Source: Mitsuaria chitosanitabida ATCC BAA-476 = NBRC 102408
GTDB taxonomy: Bacteria > Pseudomonadota > Gammaproteobacteria > Burkholderiales > Burkholderiaceae_C
Direction: 5' to 3'
DNA length: 64,000 nucleotides
NCBI RefSeq assembly: GCF_001598255.1
Contig: NZ_BCYP01000039.1
Location: forward strand, 62,001 to 126,000
Within the stretch, counting starts at the first letter, position 1. Each line of letters starts with the position of its first letter. Under the pieces are notes generated by a model. That model saw only the letters and a list, made by a program, of their open reading frames with translations, searched no databases and had not been told where the DNA came from. This document shows positions 1 through 7,871 of the stretch, piece after piece. A program made the position numbers and the translations under genes.

Positions 1-1
1 C

Positions 2-415
2 CTGGGCGACGCGCCGCAGCTGCGTCAGGTCATCCACAACCTGGTGCAGAACGCGCTGGACGCGGTGAGCGAACGCCCGGACGGGCGCGTCACGGTCCGC
101 ACCCAGAAGGCGGTGAACGAGGCGGGCGAGCTGCGCGGGTTGCGGCTGGTCATCACCGACAACGGCCACGGCTTCGCGGAGAACGTGCTCAAGCGCGCCT
201 TCGAGCCATACGTCACGACCAAGACCAAGGGAACCGGGCTGGGGCTCGCGGTGGTGAAGAAAATCGCCGACGAGCACGGTGCCCGGATCCGGATCGTGAA
301 TCTGCACCCCGGGAGCGACAGCGAACAGCCGCCGAGCGGCGCGCAAGTTTCGTTATCATTTTCAAAACTCGCGACTGCACCGAGCCCTGCGCAGGACGCG
401 CCTCGGCCCGCGTGA
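2..415 (+). CDS. ntrY: Sensor histidine kinase, C-terminal part (NtrY-like), 5' end outside window
   Basis: This is the ATP-binding end of a sensor histidine kinase; the frame is open from the left window edge, so only about the last 137 residues are present. Visible boxes are the N box (QVIHNLVQNALDAV), the G1 box (DNGHGF) and the F/G2 boxes (FEPYVTTKTKGTGLGLAVV). The protein ends in a short Ala/Pro-rich tail. It lies 13 bases upstream of an NtrX-like response regulator, and this order is the basis for calling it NtrY, a membrane kinase linked to nitrogen and redox sensing. The sensor and transmembrane parts cannot be seen, so the specific name is an inference while the kinase family is certain. 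Confidence 0.85.
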   Translation: MGDAPQLRQVIHNLVQNALDAVSERPDGRVTVRTQKAVNEAGELRGLRLVITDNGHGFAENVLKRAFEPYVTTKTKGTGLGLAVVKKIADEHGARIRIVNLHPGSDSEQPPSGAQVSLSFSKLATAPSPAQDAPRPA

Positions 416-428
416 ACAGTAGGCATAC

Positions 429-1154
429 ATGGCAACCATTCTTGTTGTTGACGACGAACTGGGCATCCGTGCCCTCTTGTCTGAAATCCTCTCGGACGAG
501 GGGCACACGATCGAGCTGGCGAAGAACGCGCAGGAAGCGCGCGCCAGCCGCGAGCGCAGCCGGCCCGACCTGGTCCTGCTGGACATCTGGATGCCGGACG
601 TGGACGGTGTGACGCTGCTCAAGGAGTGGGGCAGCACCGGCCAGCTCACGATGCCCGTCATCATGATGAGCGGCCACGGCACGATCGACACCGCCGTCGA
701 GGCGACCAAGTTCGGCGCGATGGCCTTCCTCGAGAAGCCCATCACCCTGCAGAAGCTGCTGCGCGCGGTGGAGCAGGCGCTGGTGAAGACGACGCCCCGG
801 CCGGCCCCGGCGGCCCCACCGGTGCTCGGCGTTCCGGCCAGCTATCCGCGCCCCGAGGCGCTGCCCCCCGCGGCGCCCGGCGTGCTGCCGATGGCCTCGG
901 CGGGCCTGGCGCCCGTCACGCCGCTTCCCCATCAGCAGGGCCTGGCCTCGGAGCAGGTGTTCGAGCTGGACCGCCCGCTGCGCGAGGCGCGTGACGCCTT
1001 CGAGAAGAGCTACTTCGAGTTCCACCTGGCCAAGGAGAACGGCTCCATGACCCGCGTGGCGGAGAAGACGGGGCTGGAACGCACCCATCTGTACCGGAAG
1101 CTGAAGCAGCTCGGCGTCGATCTTTCGCGAAACAAGCGCGGGACCGGAATTTAG
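429..1154 (+). CDS. ntrX: NtrX-like response regulator lacking the AAA+ domain
   Basis: Response regulator of 241 residues, partner of the upstream kinase. Residues 1-120 form a receiver domain with acidic pair D8-D9, phosphoacceptor D52 (LLLDIWMP) and the conserved Lys in FLEKPI. Residues of about 122-175 are a low-complexity Pro/Ala linker. The C-terminal 65 residues carry a Fis-type helix-turn-helix (MTRVAEKTGLERTHLYRKLK) typical of NtrX. Full-length NtrX of about 450 residues has a sigma-54 AAA+ ATPase between receiver and HTH; here no Walker A or GAFTGA motif is present, so it probably binds DNA without activating sigma-54 polymerase. The reading frame shows no break, so this looks like a stable short form and not a damaged gene. 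Confidence 0.85.
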   Translation: MATILVVDDELGIRALLSEILSDEGHTIELAKNAQEARASRERSRPDLVLLDIWMPDVDGVTLLKEWGSTGQLTMPVIMMSGHGTIDTAVEATKFGAMAFLEKPITLQKLLRAVEQALVKTTPRPAPAAPPVLGVPASYPRPEALPPAAPGVLPMASAGLAPVTPLPHQQGLASEQVFELDRPLREARDAFEKSYFEFHLAKENGSMTRVAEKTGLERTHLYRKLKQLGVDLSRNKRGTGI

Positions 1155-1157
1155 TGT

Positions 1158-1163
1158 TATAGT
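1158..1163 (+). promoter_or_regulatory. Probable -10 element of the tRNA-Phe gene
   Basis: TATAGT lies four bases after the ntrX stop codon and about 68 bases before the tRNA. No convincing -35 hexamer is visible at normal spacing. It suggests that the tRNA has its own promoter. Confidence 0.35.
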
Positions 1164-1230
1164 CGCGGTCTTCGCTGCTCAACAACGCGTCGCAAGACTC
1201 GGAACAGCGGAGACAGAGACCCAGTCTCAC

Positions 1231-1306
1231 GGCCAAGTAGCTCAGTTGGTAGAGCAGCGGATTGAAAATCCGCGTGTCGGTGGTTCGATTCCGCCCTTGG
1301 CCACCA
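1231..1306 (+). tRNA. tRNA-Phe (GAA)
   Basis: A 76-base cloverleaf. The acceptor stem GGCCAAG (1231-1237) pairs with CTTGGCC (1296-1302). The D arm contains AGCTCAGTTGGTAGAGC, the anticodon stem is GCGGA/TCCGC with loop TTGAAAA (anticodon GAA), and the T arm contains GGTTCGATTCC. Discriminator A1303 is followed by an encoded CCA (1304-1306). Confidence 0.97.
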
Positions 1307-1312
1307 GATTCA

Positions 1313-1339
1313 AGAAAGCCCGGCTCTGCCGGGCTTTCT
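1313..1339. terminator. Intrinsic terminator after tRNA-Phe, possibly bidirectional
   Basis: A perfect 12-bp stem (1313-1324 with 1328-1339) and a 3-base loop lie seven bases after the tRNA. Stem ends are A-rich on one side and T-rich on the other, so it can also end minus-strand transcripts from the convergent haemoglobin gene. Confidence 0.75.
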
Positions 1340-1401
1340 GCTTTGTGGGCGCCGCTCGCCGGGATGGCCGGGCGCTCCGACGGGCAAGACCCCGCCAGCG
1401 A

Positions 1402-1857
1402 TCACTTCGTGATGATGTCCCGATGCATCGGCGCCAGCAGCGCCAGCAGCTTGTTCTGCACGGTGAAGGGAACCTGCTGTTCGTCCATGGCAGCTTGCAG
1501 GTCCTCGACCAGCGCATTGAAGTCGGCCTTGGTCAGCGCCAGCTGCGCATGCGAGTTCCTCATCGTCTCGCCGTCATAGACGCACGGGCCACCGCTGAGC
1601 TGGCAGAACTGCTTGCGGATCGATTCCTTCAACGCCGCTTGCTTGACGCCGTCGAACTTGGCCTTGATGCGGTCATCCAGGTAGGCGCGATCGATCAGGC
1701 CGTCAACGATGCGGGCGATGCCAGCGTCGCCGCCCAGCGCCCGGAAGAGCGTGTCATCCGCGGCCCAGGACGCGGAGCCACTCCACAGCGCCAGGGTCAC
1801 GAGCGCGGCCCGTAGCGGCAGCCCCAGCGAAGGGCCAGCTTGAACGATGCGTGTCAT
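1402..1857 (-). CDS. Exported group 1 truncated haemoglobin
   Basis: A 151-residue protein with an N-terminal signal peptide (hydrophobic core about residues 13-28, then SASWAAD), followed by a group 1 truncated globin (TrHbN-type, FRALGGDAGIARIVDGL). The probable proximal haem ligand is the His in MRNSHAQL, followed by FNALVEDLQ. Truncated globins of this family bind O2 or NO and are normally cytoplasmic, so a secretion signal suggests a periplasmic role. It lies 15 bases downstream of a DUF3034-type barrel gene on the same strand and is probably co-transcribed with it. Whether it detoxifies NO or carries oxygen is not visible from sequence. Confidence 0.85.
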   Translation of the reverse strand: MTRIVQAGPSLGLPLRAALVTLALWSGSASWAADDTLFRALGGDAGIARIVDGLIDRAYLDDRIKAKFDGVKQAALKESIRKQFCQLSGGPCVYDGETMRNSHAQLALTKADFNALVEDLQAAMDEQQVPFTVQNKLLALLAPMHRDIITK

Positions 1858-1872
1858 CTGCGACCTCCCCGA

Positions 1873-2769
1873 TCAATAGGCCAACTGGATCGAGCCGTAC
1901 ACCCCGCGCTGCCGCCGCGGCTGGATGCCCGGCACGATGCGGCCCAGATCCACATAGGCCGCCGTCAGCGAGAGATGCTTGTTCGGCGCCCAGGCGACGA
2001 ACACGTCCTTCCAGTCGTCCTCACGCAGCGCGTCGCCCAGGATGGACGGATTCAGCTTGTCGGGCTTGGCGCGGTACTCCACCCCCACGGCCCACTGCTT
2101 GTTGATCAGGTAGGCCACCGAGACCTCGGGCAGCAGCGAGTAGCTCTTGCTCGCCGTCCCGCCAAAGCCCAGCAGGCCGTTCTGGTTCGCGCGGCTGCCG
2201 CGCAGCGTCACGTTCACCAGCGTGCTCTGCGCCAGGAAGATCTTGGTGGCGCTCACGTAGACGTCGACACCATTGCGTCTGGCGCCCAGCGCCGTCAGCG
2301 TCGGATCGAGGCCTCCCGCATCCAGATGCTTGTACTCGACGCCCAGCGCGATCTGCGGCATCCAGGTGTCGGCGTCCAGCACCGCATCCCCTATCAGCCG
2401 GACCTTCGCGCCGAGGATGGTCTGCTTCAGGCGCAGCCCCGGCAGGCCCAGCGCCGCCCCTGTCGACGAGGCGGAGAAATCCTGCTTCGCCAGCGACAGC
2501 TCGGCGCGGTCACCGAAGGCCACCGCGGCGCCGTAGCCGGTGAGGCTGTAGTCCTGCACCGGCAGGCGCGTGAAGTACGCGGTGGCGCCGACCTGACCGT
2601 TGGTCGCGTAGCTGCCGGTCAGCGCCCAGGGCGACAGACCGCCGCCGGCGGCGCCGTCGATGCTGCTCACGCCGCCCGTCAGGAGCAGCTTGCCCTGGGC
2701 CTGCGCCGCGCAGGCCAGCGGAACGGCGAGCAGCATCGGAATGAGGGATCGAAGCAGGAGCTGTTTCAT
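1873..2769 (-). CDS. DUF3034-type outer-membrane-like protein
   Basis: A 298-residue protein with a clear signal peptide (MKQLLLRSLIPMLLAVPLACAAQAQ). The rest has alternating polar/apolar beta strands rich in Gly and aromatic residues and ends in SIQLAY, a C-terminus typical of outer-membrane barrels. The sequence resembles the DUF3034 family, which has no established function. It starts the two-gene minus-strand unit with the truncated haemoglobin, so a joint envelope function is plausible but unproven. Family assignment is from memory of conserved features. Confidence 0.65.
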   Translation of the reverse strand: MKQLLLRSLIPMLLAVPLACAAQAQGKLLLTGGVSSIDGAAGGGLSPWALTGSYATNGQVGATAYFTRLPVQDYSLTGYGAAVAFGDRAELSLAKQDFSASSTGAALGLPGLRLKQTILGAKVRLIGDAVLDADTWMPQIALGVEYKHLDAGGLDPTLTALGARRNGVDVYVSATKIFLAQSTLVNVTLRGSRANQNGLLGFGGTASKSYSLLPEVSVAYLINKQWAVGVEYRAKPDKLNPSILGDALREDDWKDVFVAWAPNKHLSLTAAYVDLGRIVPGIQPRRQRGVYGSIQLAY

Positions 2770-2839
2770 GGCGGAAGACAGAGCGGCATCGATGGGGGCA
2801 TCGCCAGACTTCAGCGACGGACTGAAGCGGGGCCGGGGA

Positions 2840-3259
2840 TCACCAGGCGCCGGTGTTGGGCATCGAGATCCAGGGCTCGGCCGGCGGCAGCGCCGGGCCG
2901 TCCTGCAGGAGCTCGACCGAGATGTTGTCGGGCGAACGCACGAAGGCCATGCGGCCGTCGCGCGGCGGGCGATTGATCAGCACGCCATGGTCCATCAGAC
3001 GCTGGCAGGCCGCGTAGATGTCCGGCACGGCGTAGGCCACGTGGCCGAAGTTGCGACCACCGGCATAGGCCTCGGGGTCCCAGTTGTAGGTCAGCTCGAT
3101 CTGCGCGTCCTCATCGCCTGGCGCGGCCAGGTAGATCAGCGTGAAGCGACCCGCCTCGTGCTCGCTGCGGCGGACTTCCACCAGGCCCAGCGCGTCGCGG
3201 TAGAACTTCAGGGAGGCGTCGACGTCGGTCACGCGGACCATGGTGTGCAAATACTTCAT
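2840..3259 (-). CDS. gloA: Lactoylglutathione lyase (glyoxalase I)
   Basis: A 139-residue single-domain glyoxalase I, which isomerises the methylglyoxal-glutathione hemithioacetal to S-lactoylglutathione. The four metal ligands fit the Ni-type bacterial enzyme: H5 (YLHTMVRV), E55 (IELTYNW), H73 (FGHVAYAV) and E116 (SVELLQ). The start at 3259 was chosen because the family begins MxxLHTMVRV; an upstream in-frame extension has no family resemblance. Length matches the family (about 135-140). Confidence 0.95.
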   Translation of the reverse strand: MKYLHTMVRVTDVDASLKFYRDALGLVEVRRSEHEAGRFTLIYLAAPGDEDAQIELTYNWDPEAYAGGRNFGHVAYAVPDIYAACQRLMDHGVLINRPPRDGRMAFVRSPDNISVELLQDGPALPPAEPWISMPNTGAW

Positions 3260-3422
3260 GAGCGCTCGGCGGATGGCGGAGTGAAACAAATGGATGCCGC
3301 ATTGTGGCCAAGACCGGCCTCGCGCGCACCACCCGGGGCCTTGTGCGATCCGCGATCCTCCGGGCAAGACCCGGCCCCTGGGGCGGGGCCGATCCGAGGA
3401 ACGTCCGTCGCGCCCGCCAGAA

Positions 3423-3448
3423 AGGACAAAGGCCCGCATGAGCGGGCC
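3423..3448 (-). terminator. Intrinsic terminator after the ferritin-like gene
   Basis: Stem 3431-3437 pairs with 3442-3448 (GGCCCGC/GCGGGCC, 4-base loop). Read on the minus strand, a T-rich run follows at 3423-3430. It lies 25 bases after the stop of the minus-strand ferritin-like gene. Confidence 0.6.
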
Positions 3449-3472
3449 TGGTTCAACGAGCGAGAGCGAAGC

Positions 3473-4348
3473 TCAGGTCGCCTGCGGCGCGGCGCCTTCG
3501 CCGCCCTGGGCAGCCTGCGCCAGACGCTGCGTCAGCTCCTTGCGGAAGCGGTTGAGCTCCTGGACGCTGGCGAAGCTGCGCTCCATCAGCAGGCTCATGT
3601 TGTGCAGGATGCGCTCGACGACCTTGTTCTCCCAGACGCTGTCGAACTGGATCTGCTTGTCCAGCCAGGTCTCCAGCCATTCGGGATCGGGCAGGCGGCT
3701 CTGGATGGTGTCGCGCGGGAACAGCTTGGCGTTCACGTGCAGGTTGGTCGGGTGCAGCGCCTGGGCGGTGCGACGCGCGCTGGCCATCAGCACGCCGACC
3801 TTGGCGAACGCGGCGCGGGCCTCGTCACCGAACTTGGTCATCGCGCGCTTCATGTAGCGCAGATAGGCGCCGCCGTGGCGGGCTTCGTCGCGCGACAGGG
3901 TTTCGTAGATGGCCTTGATGACCGGCTCGGTATGCCATTCGGCGGCACGGCGGTACCAGTGGTTCAGACGGATCTCGCCGCAGAAGTGCAGCATCAGCGT
4001 CTCCAGCGCGGGCGCCGGGTCGAACTCGAAGCGGACCTCGTGCAGCTCGGCTTCGGTCGGCACCATGTCCGGACGGAAGCGGCGCAGGTATTCCATCAGG
4101 ACCAGCGAATGCTTCTGCTCCTCGAAGAACCAGACGCTCATGAAGGCCGAGAAGTCGCTGTCGTCCTTGTTGTCGCGCAGGAACATCTCGGTGGCGGGCA
4201 ACGCCGACCACTCGGTGATCGCGTTCATCTTGATCGTGCGCGCCTGGTCGTCCGTCAGCATGGAAGCGTCGAACTTGTCCCACGGAATATCCGTGTCCAT
4301 GTTCCAGCGCACAGCCTCGAGCTGCTTGAAGAGTTCGGGGTAAAGCAT
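3473..4348 (-). CDS. Ferritin-like diiron protein
   Basis: A 291-residue, mostly helical protein with two carboxylate/His motifs of the diiron type, FFEEQKH and SRDEARH, spaced as in ferritin-like four-helix bundles related to acyl-ACP desaturases and ribonucleotide reductase-like proteins. Acidic or His-containing helices (LHFCGEIRLNHWY) probably complete the site. The start MLYPELFKQ at 4348 was preferred over an ATG 45 bases upstream because the extra residues look non-conserved and an AGGA lies about 12 bases before it. Substrate is unknown. It is a single gene with its own terminator. Confidence 0.75.
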   Translation of the reverse strand: MLYPELFKQLEAVRWNMDTDIPWDKFDASMLTDDQARTIKMNAITEWSALPATEMFLRDNKDDSDFSAFMSVWFFEEQKHSLVLMEYLRRFRPDMVPTEAELHEVRFEFDPAPALETLMLHFCGEIRLNHWYRRAAEWHTEPVIKAIYETLSRDEARHGGAYLRYMKRAMTKFGDEARAAFAKVGVLMASARRTAQALHPTNLHVNAKLFPRDTIQSRLPDPEWLETWLDKQIQFDSVWENKVVERILHNMSLLMERSFASVQELNRFRKELTQRLAQAAQGGEGAAPQAT

Positions 4349-4520
4349 CGTCAGCGTCCTGTTAAGCGCGGCGGATTCTACCGGTCGCACCATGACAATC
4401 CCTTACGGCCCTGATCCCGTGGGGCGATCTGGCCTAATGCCGCTTCCGCCGGATCTCATGCCAGCTTCGGTTGTTACGCAGTCGGCACGGGTCCGGATCA
4501 CGTCGAATCAGGAGATCCCC

Positions 4521-5156
4521 ATGTCCGCCACCCTCGGTGCCTTCGTCCGTCGTCTCGCCGGCGGCTCCGCCCTCGCCGCCGCCACGCTCGTCACGGTGCT
4601 CGCGTCGCTGCCGGCCTCGAGCGCGTACGCCGCGCCCGCCGCCGAAGCCTCCACCGCCCCCGCCGCCTGCCCGGAACTCCTCCAGCGGCAGATGCCGCGC
4701 CTGCAGGACGAAAAGCCCCAGGCGCTGTGCCAGTACGCCGGCAAGGTGGTGCTGGTGGTCAACACGGCCAGCTTCTGCGGCTACACGCCGCAGTACAAGG
4801 CACTGGAAGCCATCTCCGCGCGCTATGCGGACAAGGGTCTGGTGGTCCTCGGTTTTCCGTCCGGTGACTTCGGCAACCAGGAGTACGGCTCCAACAAGGA
4901 GATCGCCGAGTTCTGCGAGAACACCTTCAACGTGAAGTTCCCGATGTTCAGCAAGAGCAGCGTCGCCGCCGGCAAAACCGACCTGAACCCGCTGTTCGCC
5001 GACCTGGCCAAGCGCACCGGCCAGTCGCCCAAGTGGAACTTCCACAAGTACCTGATCTCCCGTGACGGGAAGCAGGTGATGAGCTTCGCGTCGGGCGTCT
5101 CGCCGGACAGCCAGCCGTTCACGCAGGCTCTGGAAAAGCTGCTGTCGCAGCAGTGA
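4521..5156 (+). CDS. Glutathione peroxidase family protein, exported
   Basis: A 211-residue thiol peroxidase of the glutathione peroxidase family with an N-terminal signal peptide (hydrophobic core about residues 16-35, ASSAYAAPA cleavage region). The catalytic tetrad is visible: Cys in NTASFCGYTPQY, Gln in FPSGDFGNQE, and Trp-Asn in PKWNFHKY. It uses Cys, not selenocysteine. The start at 4521 follows an AGGAGA ribosome site at 4510-4515; upstream in-frame ATG codons would bury the signal peptide. Export suggests periplasmic peroxide defence, probably using thioredoxin-like reductants. Confidence 0.9.
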   Translation: MSATLGAFVRRLAGGSALAAATLVTVLASLPASSAYAAPAAEASTAPAACPELLQRQMPRLQDEKPQALCQYAGKVVLVVNTASFCGYTPQYKALEAISARYADKGLVVLGFPSGDFGNQEYGSNKEIAEFCENTFNVKFPMFSKSSVAAGKTDLNPLFADLAKRTGQSPKWNFHKYLISRDGKQVMSFASGVSPDSQPFTQALEKLLSQQ

Positions 5157-5230
5157 GATCGGCCGCCGCGGGCCCATGGAATCGACCCTCGATCCGCACG
5201 GGTCGGGCCTGCTGTCATCGGCCTGAAAAC

Positions 5231-5250
5231 TGTCCCGGCTAGCCGGGACA
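5231..5250. repeat. 20-bp perfect palindrome
   Basis: TGTCCCGGCTAGCCGGGACA is a perfect inverted repeat 75 bases after the peroxidase stop. The outer arms AACTGTC (5228-5234) and GACAGTT (5256-5262) form a second inverted repeat around it. No T-tract follows, so it is either a processing or stability hairpin of the peroxidase mRNA or a protein-binding site. Confidence 0.6.
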
Positions 5251-5523
5251 CCGGTGACAGTTGCTCACTTTTTCCTTCATCGACGGGATGACAGGGCCCG
5301 CGATGCGTTGCACCATGAAGCCCTGCTGAGCACGGCACCGCGATCACGACACGAGGAGACATCGATCGCGCCAGGTCCGCGCCGACACCGGGAACACCGG
5401 TTGCCACGACCGATGCAGGGACCCGTATCAGGGCTGGCTTTGACCGACCTTAAGAGGCCGGAAGACGAAGTCGGGGCTACGGGTTTGCACCGATCCTGGG
5501 ATCGACCGGAGTACATTCAGCAC

Positions 5524-5670
5524 ACCATTTCAGCCGCAAGACCTGCTTCCTCGTGAAGCTGCAATCCCGAGGCCTTTCTCCTCCTCCTCCCTCCCTCCCT
5601 CGTTGGCCCGGGGCGTCTTGATGGCTTCTTTTCTTCTCAAGGGCTTCCGTCATCGCGGAAGCCCTTTTTT
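5524..5670 (+). ncRNA. Candidate small RNA with CU-rich anti-Shine-Dalgarno stretch
   Basis: A possible -10 (TACATT, 5512-5517) precedes about 147 bases ending in a strong intrinsic terminator (5641-5670). The transcript would carry a long C/U-rich stretch at 5575-5602 with repeated CUCC units able to pair with ribosome binding sites. No open frame fits. The promoter is weak and the 5' end is a guess; the segment could equally be the 3' untranslated region of the peroxidase gene. Confidence 0.35.
5641..5670 (+). terminator. Intrinsic terminator, plus strand
   Basis: Stem GGGCTTCCG (5641-5649) pairs with CGGAAGCCC (5656-5664) and is followed by six T. The T-tract is on the plus strand, so it ends rightward transcripts from the peroxidase side and not corA. 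Confidence 0.9.
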
Positions 5671-5699
5671 CATGGCCCTGCGCCACCGTCAGGCCCGTC

Positions 5700-6689
5700 T
5701 CAGGCCAGCCACCCCTTGCGGCGGAAATAGATGAAGGGCGCGGCCACCGAGGCCACCATCAGCCCGATGGCGAAGTAGTAGCCGTACTTCCAGTGCAACT
5801 CCGGCATCCCGTCGAAGTTCATGCCGTAAACGCTGGCGATCAGCGTGGGCGGTAGCAGCGCCACGCTGGCCACCGAGAAGATCTTGATGATCTTGTTCTG
5901 GTTGATGTTGATGAAGCCGACCGTGGCGTCCATCAGGAAGTTGATCTTGTCGAACAGGAAGGCCGTGTGCGAGTCCAACGAGTCGATGTCGCGCAGGATC
6001 TGGCGCGACTCCTCGAACTGCTCGGCGTTGAGCATGCGGCTGCGCATCATGAAGCTGACCGCGCGGCGCGTGTCCATCACGTTGCGCCGGATACGCCCGT
6101 TCAAGTCCTCCTCGCGCGCGATGGCCGCCAGCACCTCGCCGGCCTCGGTGTCGTTGACGTCCTTCTTCAGCACGCGCGCGCTGACCTTCTCCAGGTTGTC
6201 GTAGATGCCCTCGAGCACGTCGGCCGAGTACTCCGCGTCCGCGTCGTAGAGCTTGAGCAGCACGTCCTTCGCATCCTCGATCAGCGCGGGGATGCGGCGG
6301 GCCCGCAGGCGCAGCAGGCGAAAGACGGGCAGATCCTCGTTGTGGATCGAGAACAGCACGTTGCCATGGAGGATGAAGGCCACGCGCACGTTGCGCGGCG
6401 ATTCCATGTCGTCGATCAGGAAGTCGGAGCGGATGTGCAGCTCGCCGTTGTCTTCCTCGTAGAAGCGGGCGGATTCCTCCAGGTCCTCGTCGACGATGTC
6501 CTCGGGGATCACCAGGCCGAAGCGCTCGCGGATCCAGTCCTTCTCCTCGGGCGTCGGGGATTCCAGGTCGACCCAGACCGGGGCCCGTTCGGCGCCGGCC
6601 ACGGAGGCCAGATCGAGCGCGGTCGAGATCTCTTCCTGGACCATGCCGCCCTTGAGGCGGCCGTTATCCAGTGTGAACACATTCAGCAT
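5700..6689 (-). CDS. corA: Magnesium/cobalt transporter CorA
   Basis: A 329-residue CorA-type divalent cation channel: a large cytoplasmic alpha/beta and helical N-terminal region, then two C-terminal transmembrane helices. The signature loop YGMNFDGMP between the helices gives the family GMN motif. The C-terminus IYFRRKGWLA matches the usual short basic tail. The start at 6689 (MLNVFTLDNGRL) was chosen because the upstream in-frame extension is Arg-rich and non-conserved. It is monocistronic, with a long non-coding region upstream. Confidence 0.96.
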   Translation of the reverse strand: MLNVFTLDNGRLKGGMVQEEISTALDLASVAGAERAPVWVDLESPTPEEKDWIRERFGLVIPEDIVDEDLEESARFYEEDNGELHIRSDFLIDDMESPRNVRVAFILHGNVLFSIHNEDLPVFRLLRLRARRIPALIEDAKDVLLKLYDADAEYSADVLEGIYDNLEKVSARVLKKDVNDTEAGEVLAAIAREEDLNGRIRRNVMDTRRAVSFMMRSRMLNAEQFEESRQILRDIDSLDSHTAFLFDKINFLMDATVGFININQNKIIKIFSVASVALLPPTLIASVYGMNFDGMPELHWKYGYYFAIGLMVASVAAPFIYFRRKGWLA

Positions 6690-7465
6690 GCGGGTCCTTC
6701 GTCGGCGTGGGCTCGCCGGGGCGAACGCACACGCTCGAATGCGCGTTGACGGACCCTGGAGGCGGTGTGCGGGTCGCGACGCGGCGCGGAGTTGTCTGGG
6801 CAAGGACGGCCGGCGAGCGCGGCGGTCCGGGAGCAAGGGCTTTGAAGGTGGCCCGTCTCACTCCGGACAAGCGCCGCGGCGGCGCTGCAGATGGCCAGGA
6901 GCGCGGAACGCGAGGTTCGGCGCCGTCATCGGCCAGGAACGCTTAGGGAAGGCGGCGGATTGACGCTGGAGTGGACGGCCACCGAGGGTGGTCGCTGTCC
7001 AAGAGGGACTCCAGGAATCGGGATGCGGGATTATCACATCGCCCCGAGAACACCGGCAACCGGACCGGCCCCGCCGCGCAACATCCAGCATTCGAGCACG
7101 GACCCCGCCATGCTGCAAGGCGGGAATATTCGCCCCCAAACCTTGCTTTTGATCACTTGCCGGAGCCTGTTTTCGGGAGCAGACTGGACTCGTCCCTTCT
7201 CACCAGATCCTTCGGAACCCGCATGCCATCGGCCCTCGCGGCCCTTTCATCCTCAGACCCGCGCGACGCGACACGAGCCACGCCGCCGCCTTGAGCCTCG
7301 ATTCCCGACGCCCCGCGCGTCACGTTGAAGCCCTCTCGTTCTTTCCGTTCCCCCTCCCCTCCACCCACTTTCCGAGCACACCCACCCCCAGACACCTCCG
7401 CTCTTTGCTCCGGCCCCCGCGGCCCCTCTCTTGTTTCCGACCAAGCCCTTGTGAAAGGAGGCTTT
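6690..7465. other. Long intergenic region between corA and hpf
   Basis: About 776 bases without a supported gene. It must hold the divergent promoters of corA and hpf. The hpf-proximal 150 bases (about 7300-7450) are strikingly C/T-rich and G-poor, suggesting an unstructured leader. rpoN, which often precedes hpf in proteobacteria, is not here. I saw no confident sigma-54 site. Confidence 0.5.
7454..7461 (+). promoter_or_regulatory. Strong ribosome binding site of hpf
   Basis: AAAGGAGG lies four bases before the ATG of hpf and is among the best Shine-Dalgarno matches in the window. It supports high expression and the chosen start. Confidence 0.8.
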
Positions 7466-7807
7466 ATGAACCTGACCATCAGCGGCCACCATCTCGAAGT
7501 GACTCAGGCTCTGCGCGAATACGTGCTGAACAAGCTCAGCCGGGTGATCCGCCACTTTGACCAGGTCGTGGACGTCAACGTCCTGCTGACCGTGGAGAAG
7601 CAGAAGGAGAAGGATCGACGTCAGCGCGCTGAAGTGACGCTGCACGTGAAGGGACGCGAAATCTTCTGCGAGCACTCGCATGAAGACCTCTACGCCGCGA
7701 TCGACGAGCTGATGGACAAGCTGGATCGGCAAGTCTGCCGACACAAGGATCGGGTGCAGAACCACCATCACGCGTCCGCCAAGCGGCTGGACATGAACGC
7801 CGGCTGA
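7466..7807 (+). CDS. hpf: Ribosome hibernation promoting factor, short form
   Basis: A 113-residue HPF/YfiA family protein ([20 protein letters not shown], then [10 protein letters not shown] and [23 protein letters not shown]-like segments). It binds the 30S decoding region and promotes inactive ribosome dimers in stationary phase. The length fits the short type with a His-rich tail (NHHHASAKR). It is followed by a terminator before ptsN, so it is probably expressed largely separately from the nitrogen-PTS genes that come next. Confidence 0.96.
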   Translation: MNLTISGHHLEVTQALREYVLNKLSRVIRHFDQVVDVNVLLTVEKQKEKDRRQRAEVTLHVKGREIFCEHSHEDLYAAIDELMDKLDRQVCRHKDRVQNHHHASAKRLDMNAG

Positions 7808-7871
7808 GCCCGGCCCGTCCGATCCGACAGACGCGCGAAAGACCCTGGGGCTTTCCCCAGGTTCGCAGCAG

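Larger units (their letters stand above)
5157..5699. other. Non-coding interval between the peroxidase gene and corA
   Basis: About 540 bases without a credible gene; the open frames here lack coding character. It contains a 20-bp palindrome at 5231-5250 nested in a wider inverted repeat, a short inverted repeat at 5491-5504, a CU-rich run at 5575-5602 and a plus-strand intrinsic terminator at 5641-5670. The second half may encode a small RNA. Confidence 0.6.

Noticed and set aside
5254-5556. Possible 100-codon gene after the glutathione peroxidase
   Set aside because: Pro/Arg/His-rich, no ribosome site and no recognisable family; overlaps hairpins and the small-RNA candidate.
6891-7328. Possible gene in the corA-hpf gap
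   Set aside because: Low-complexity Arg/Pro/Thr-rich translation with no ribosome site; codon bias unlike neighbours.
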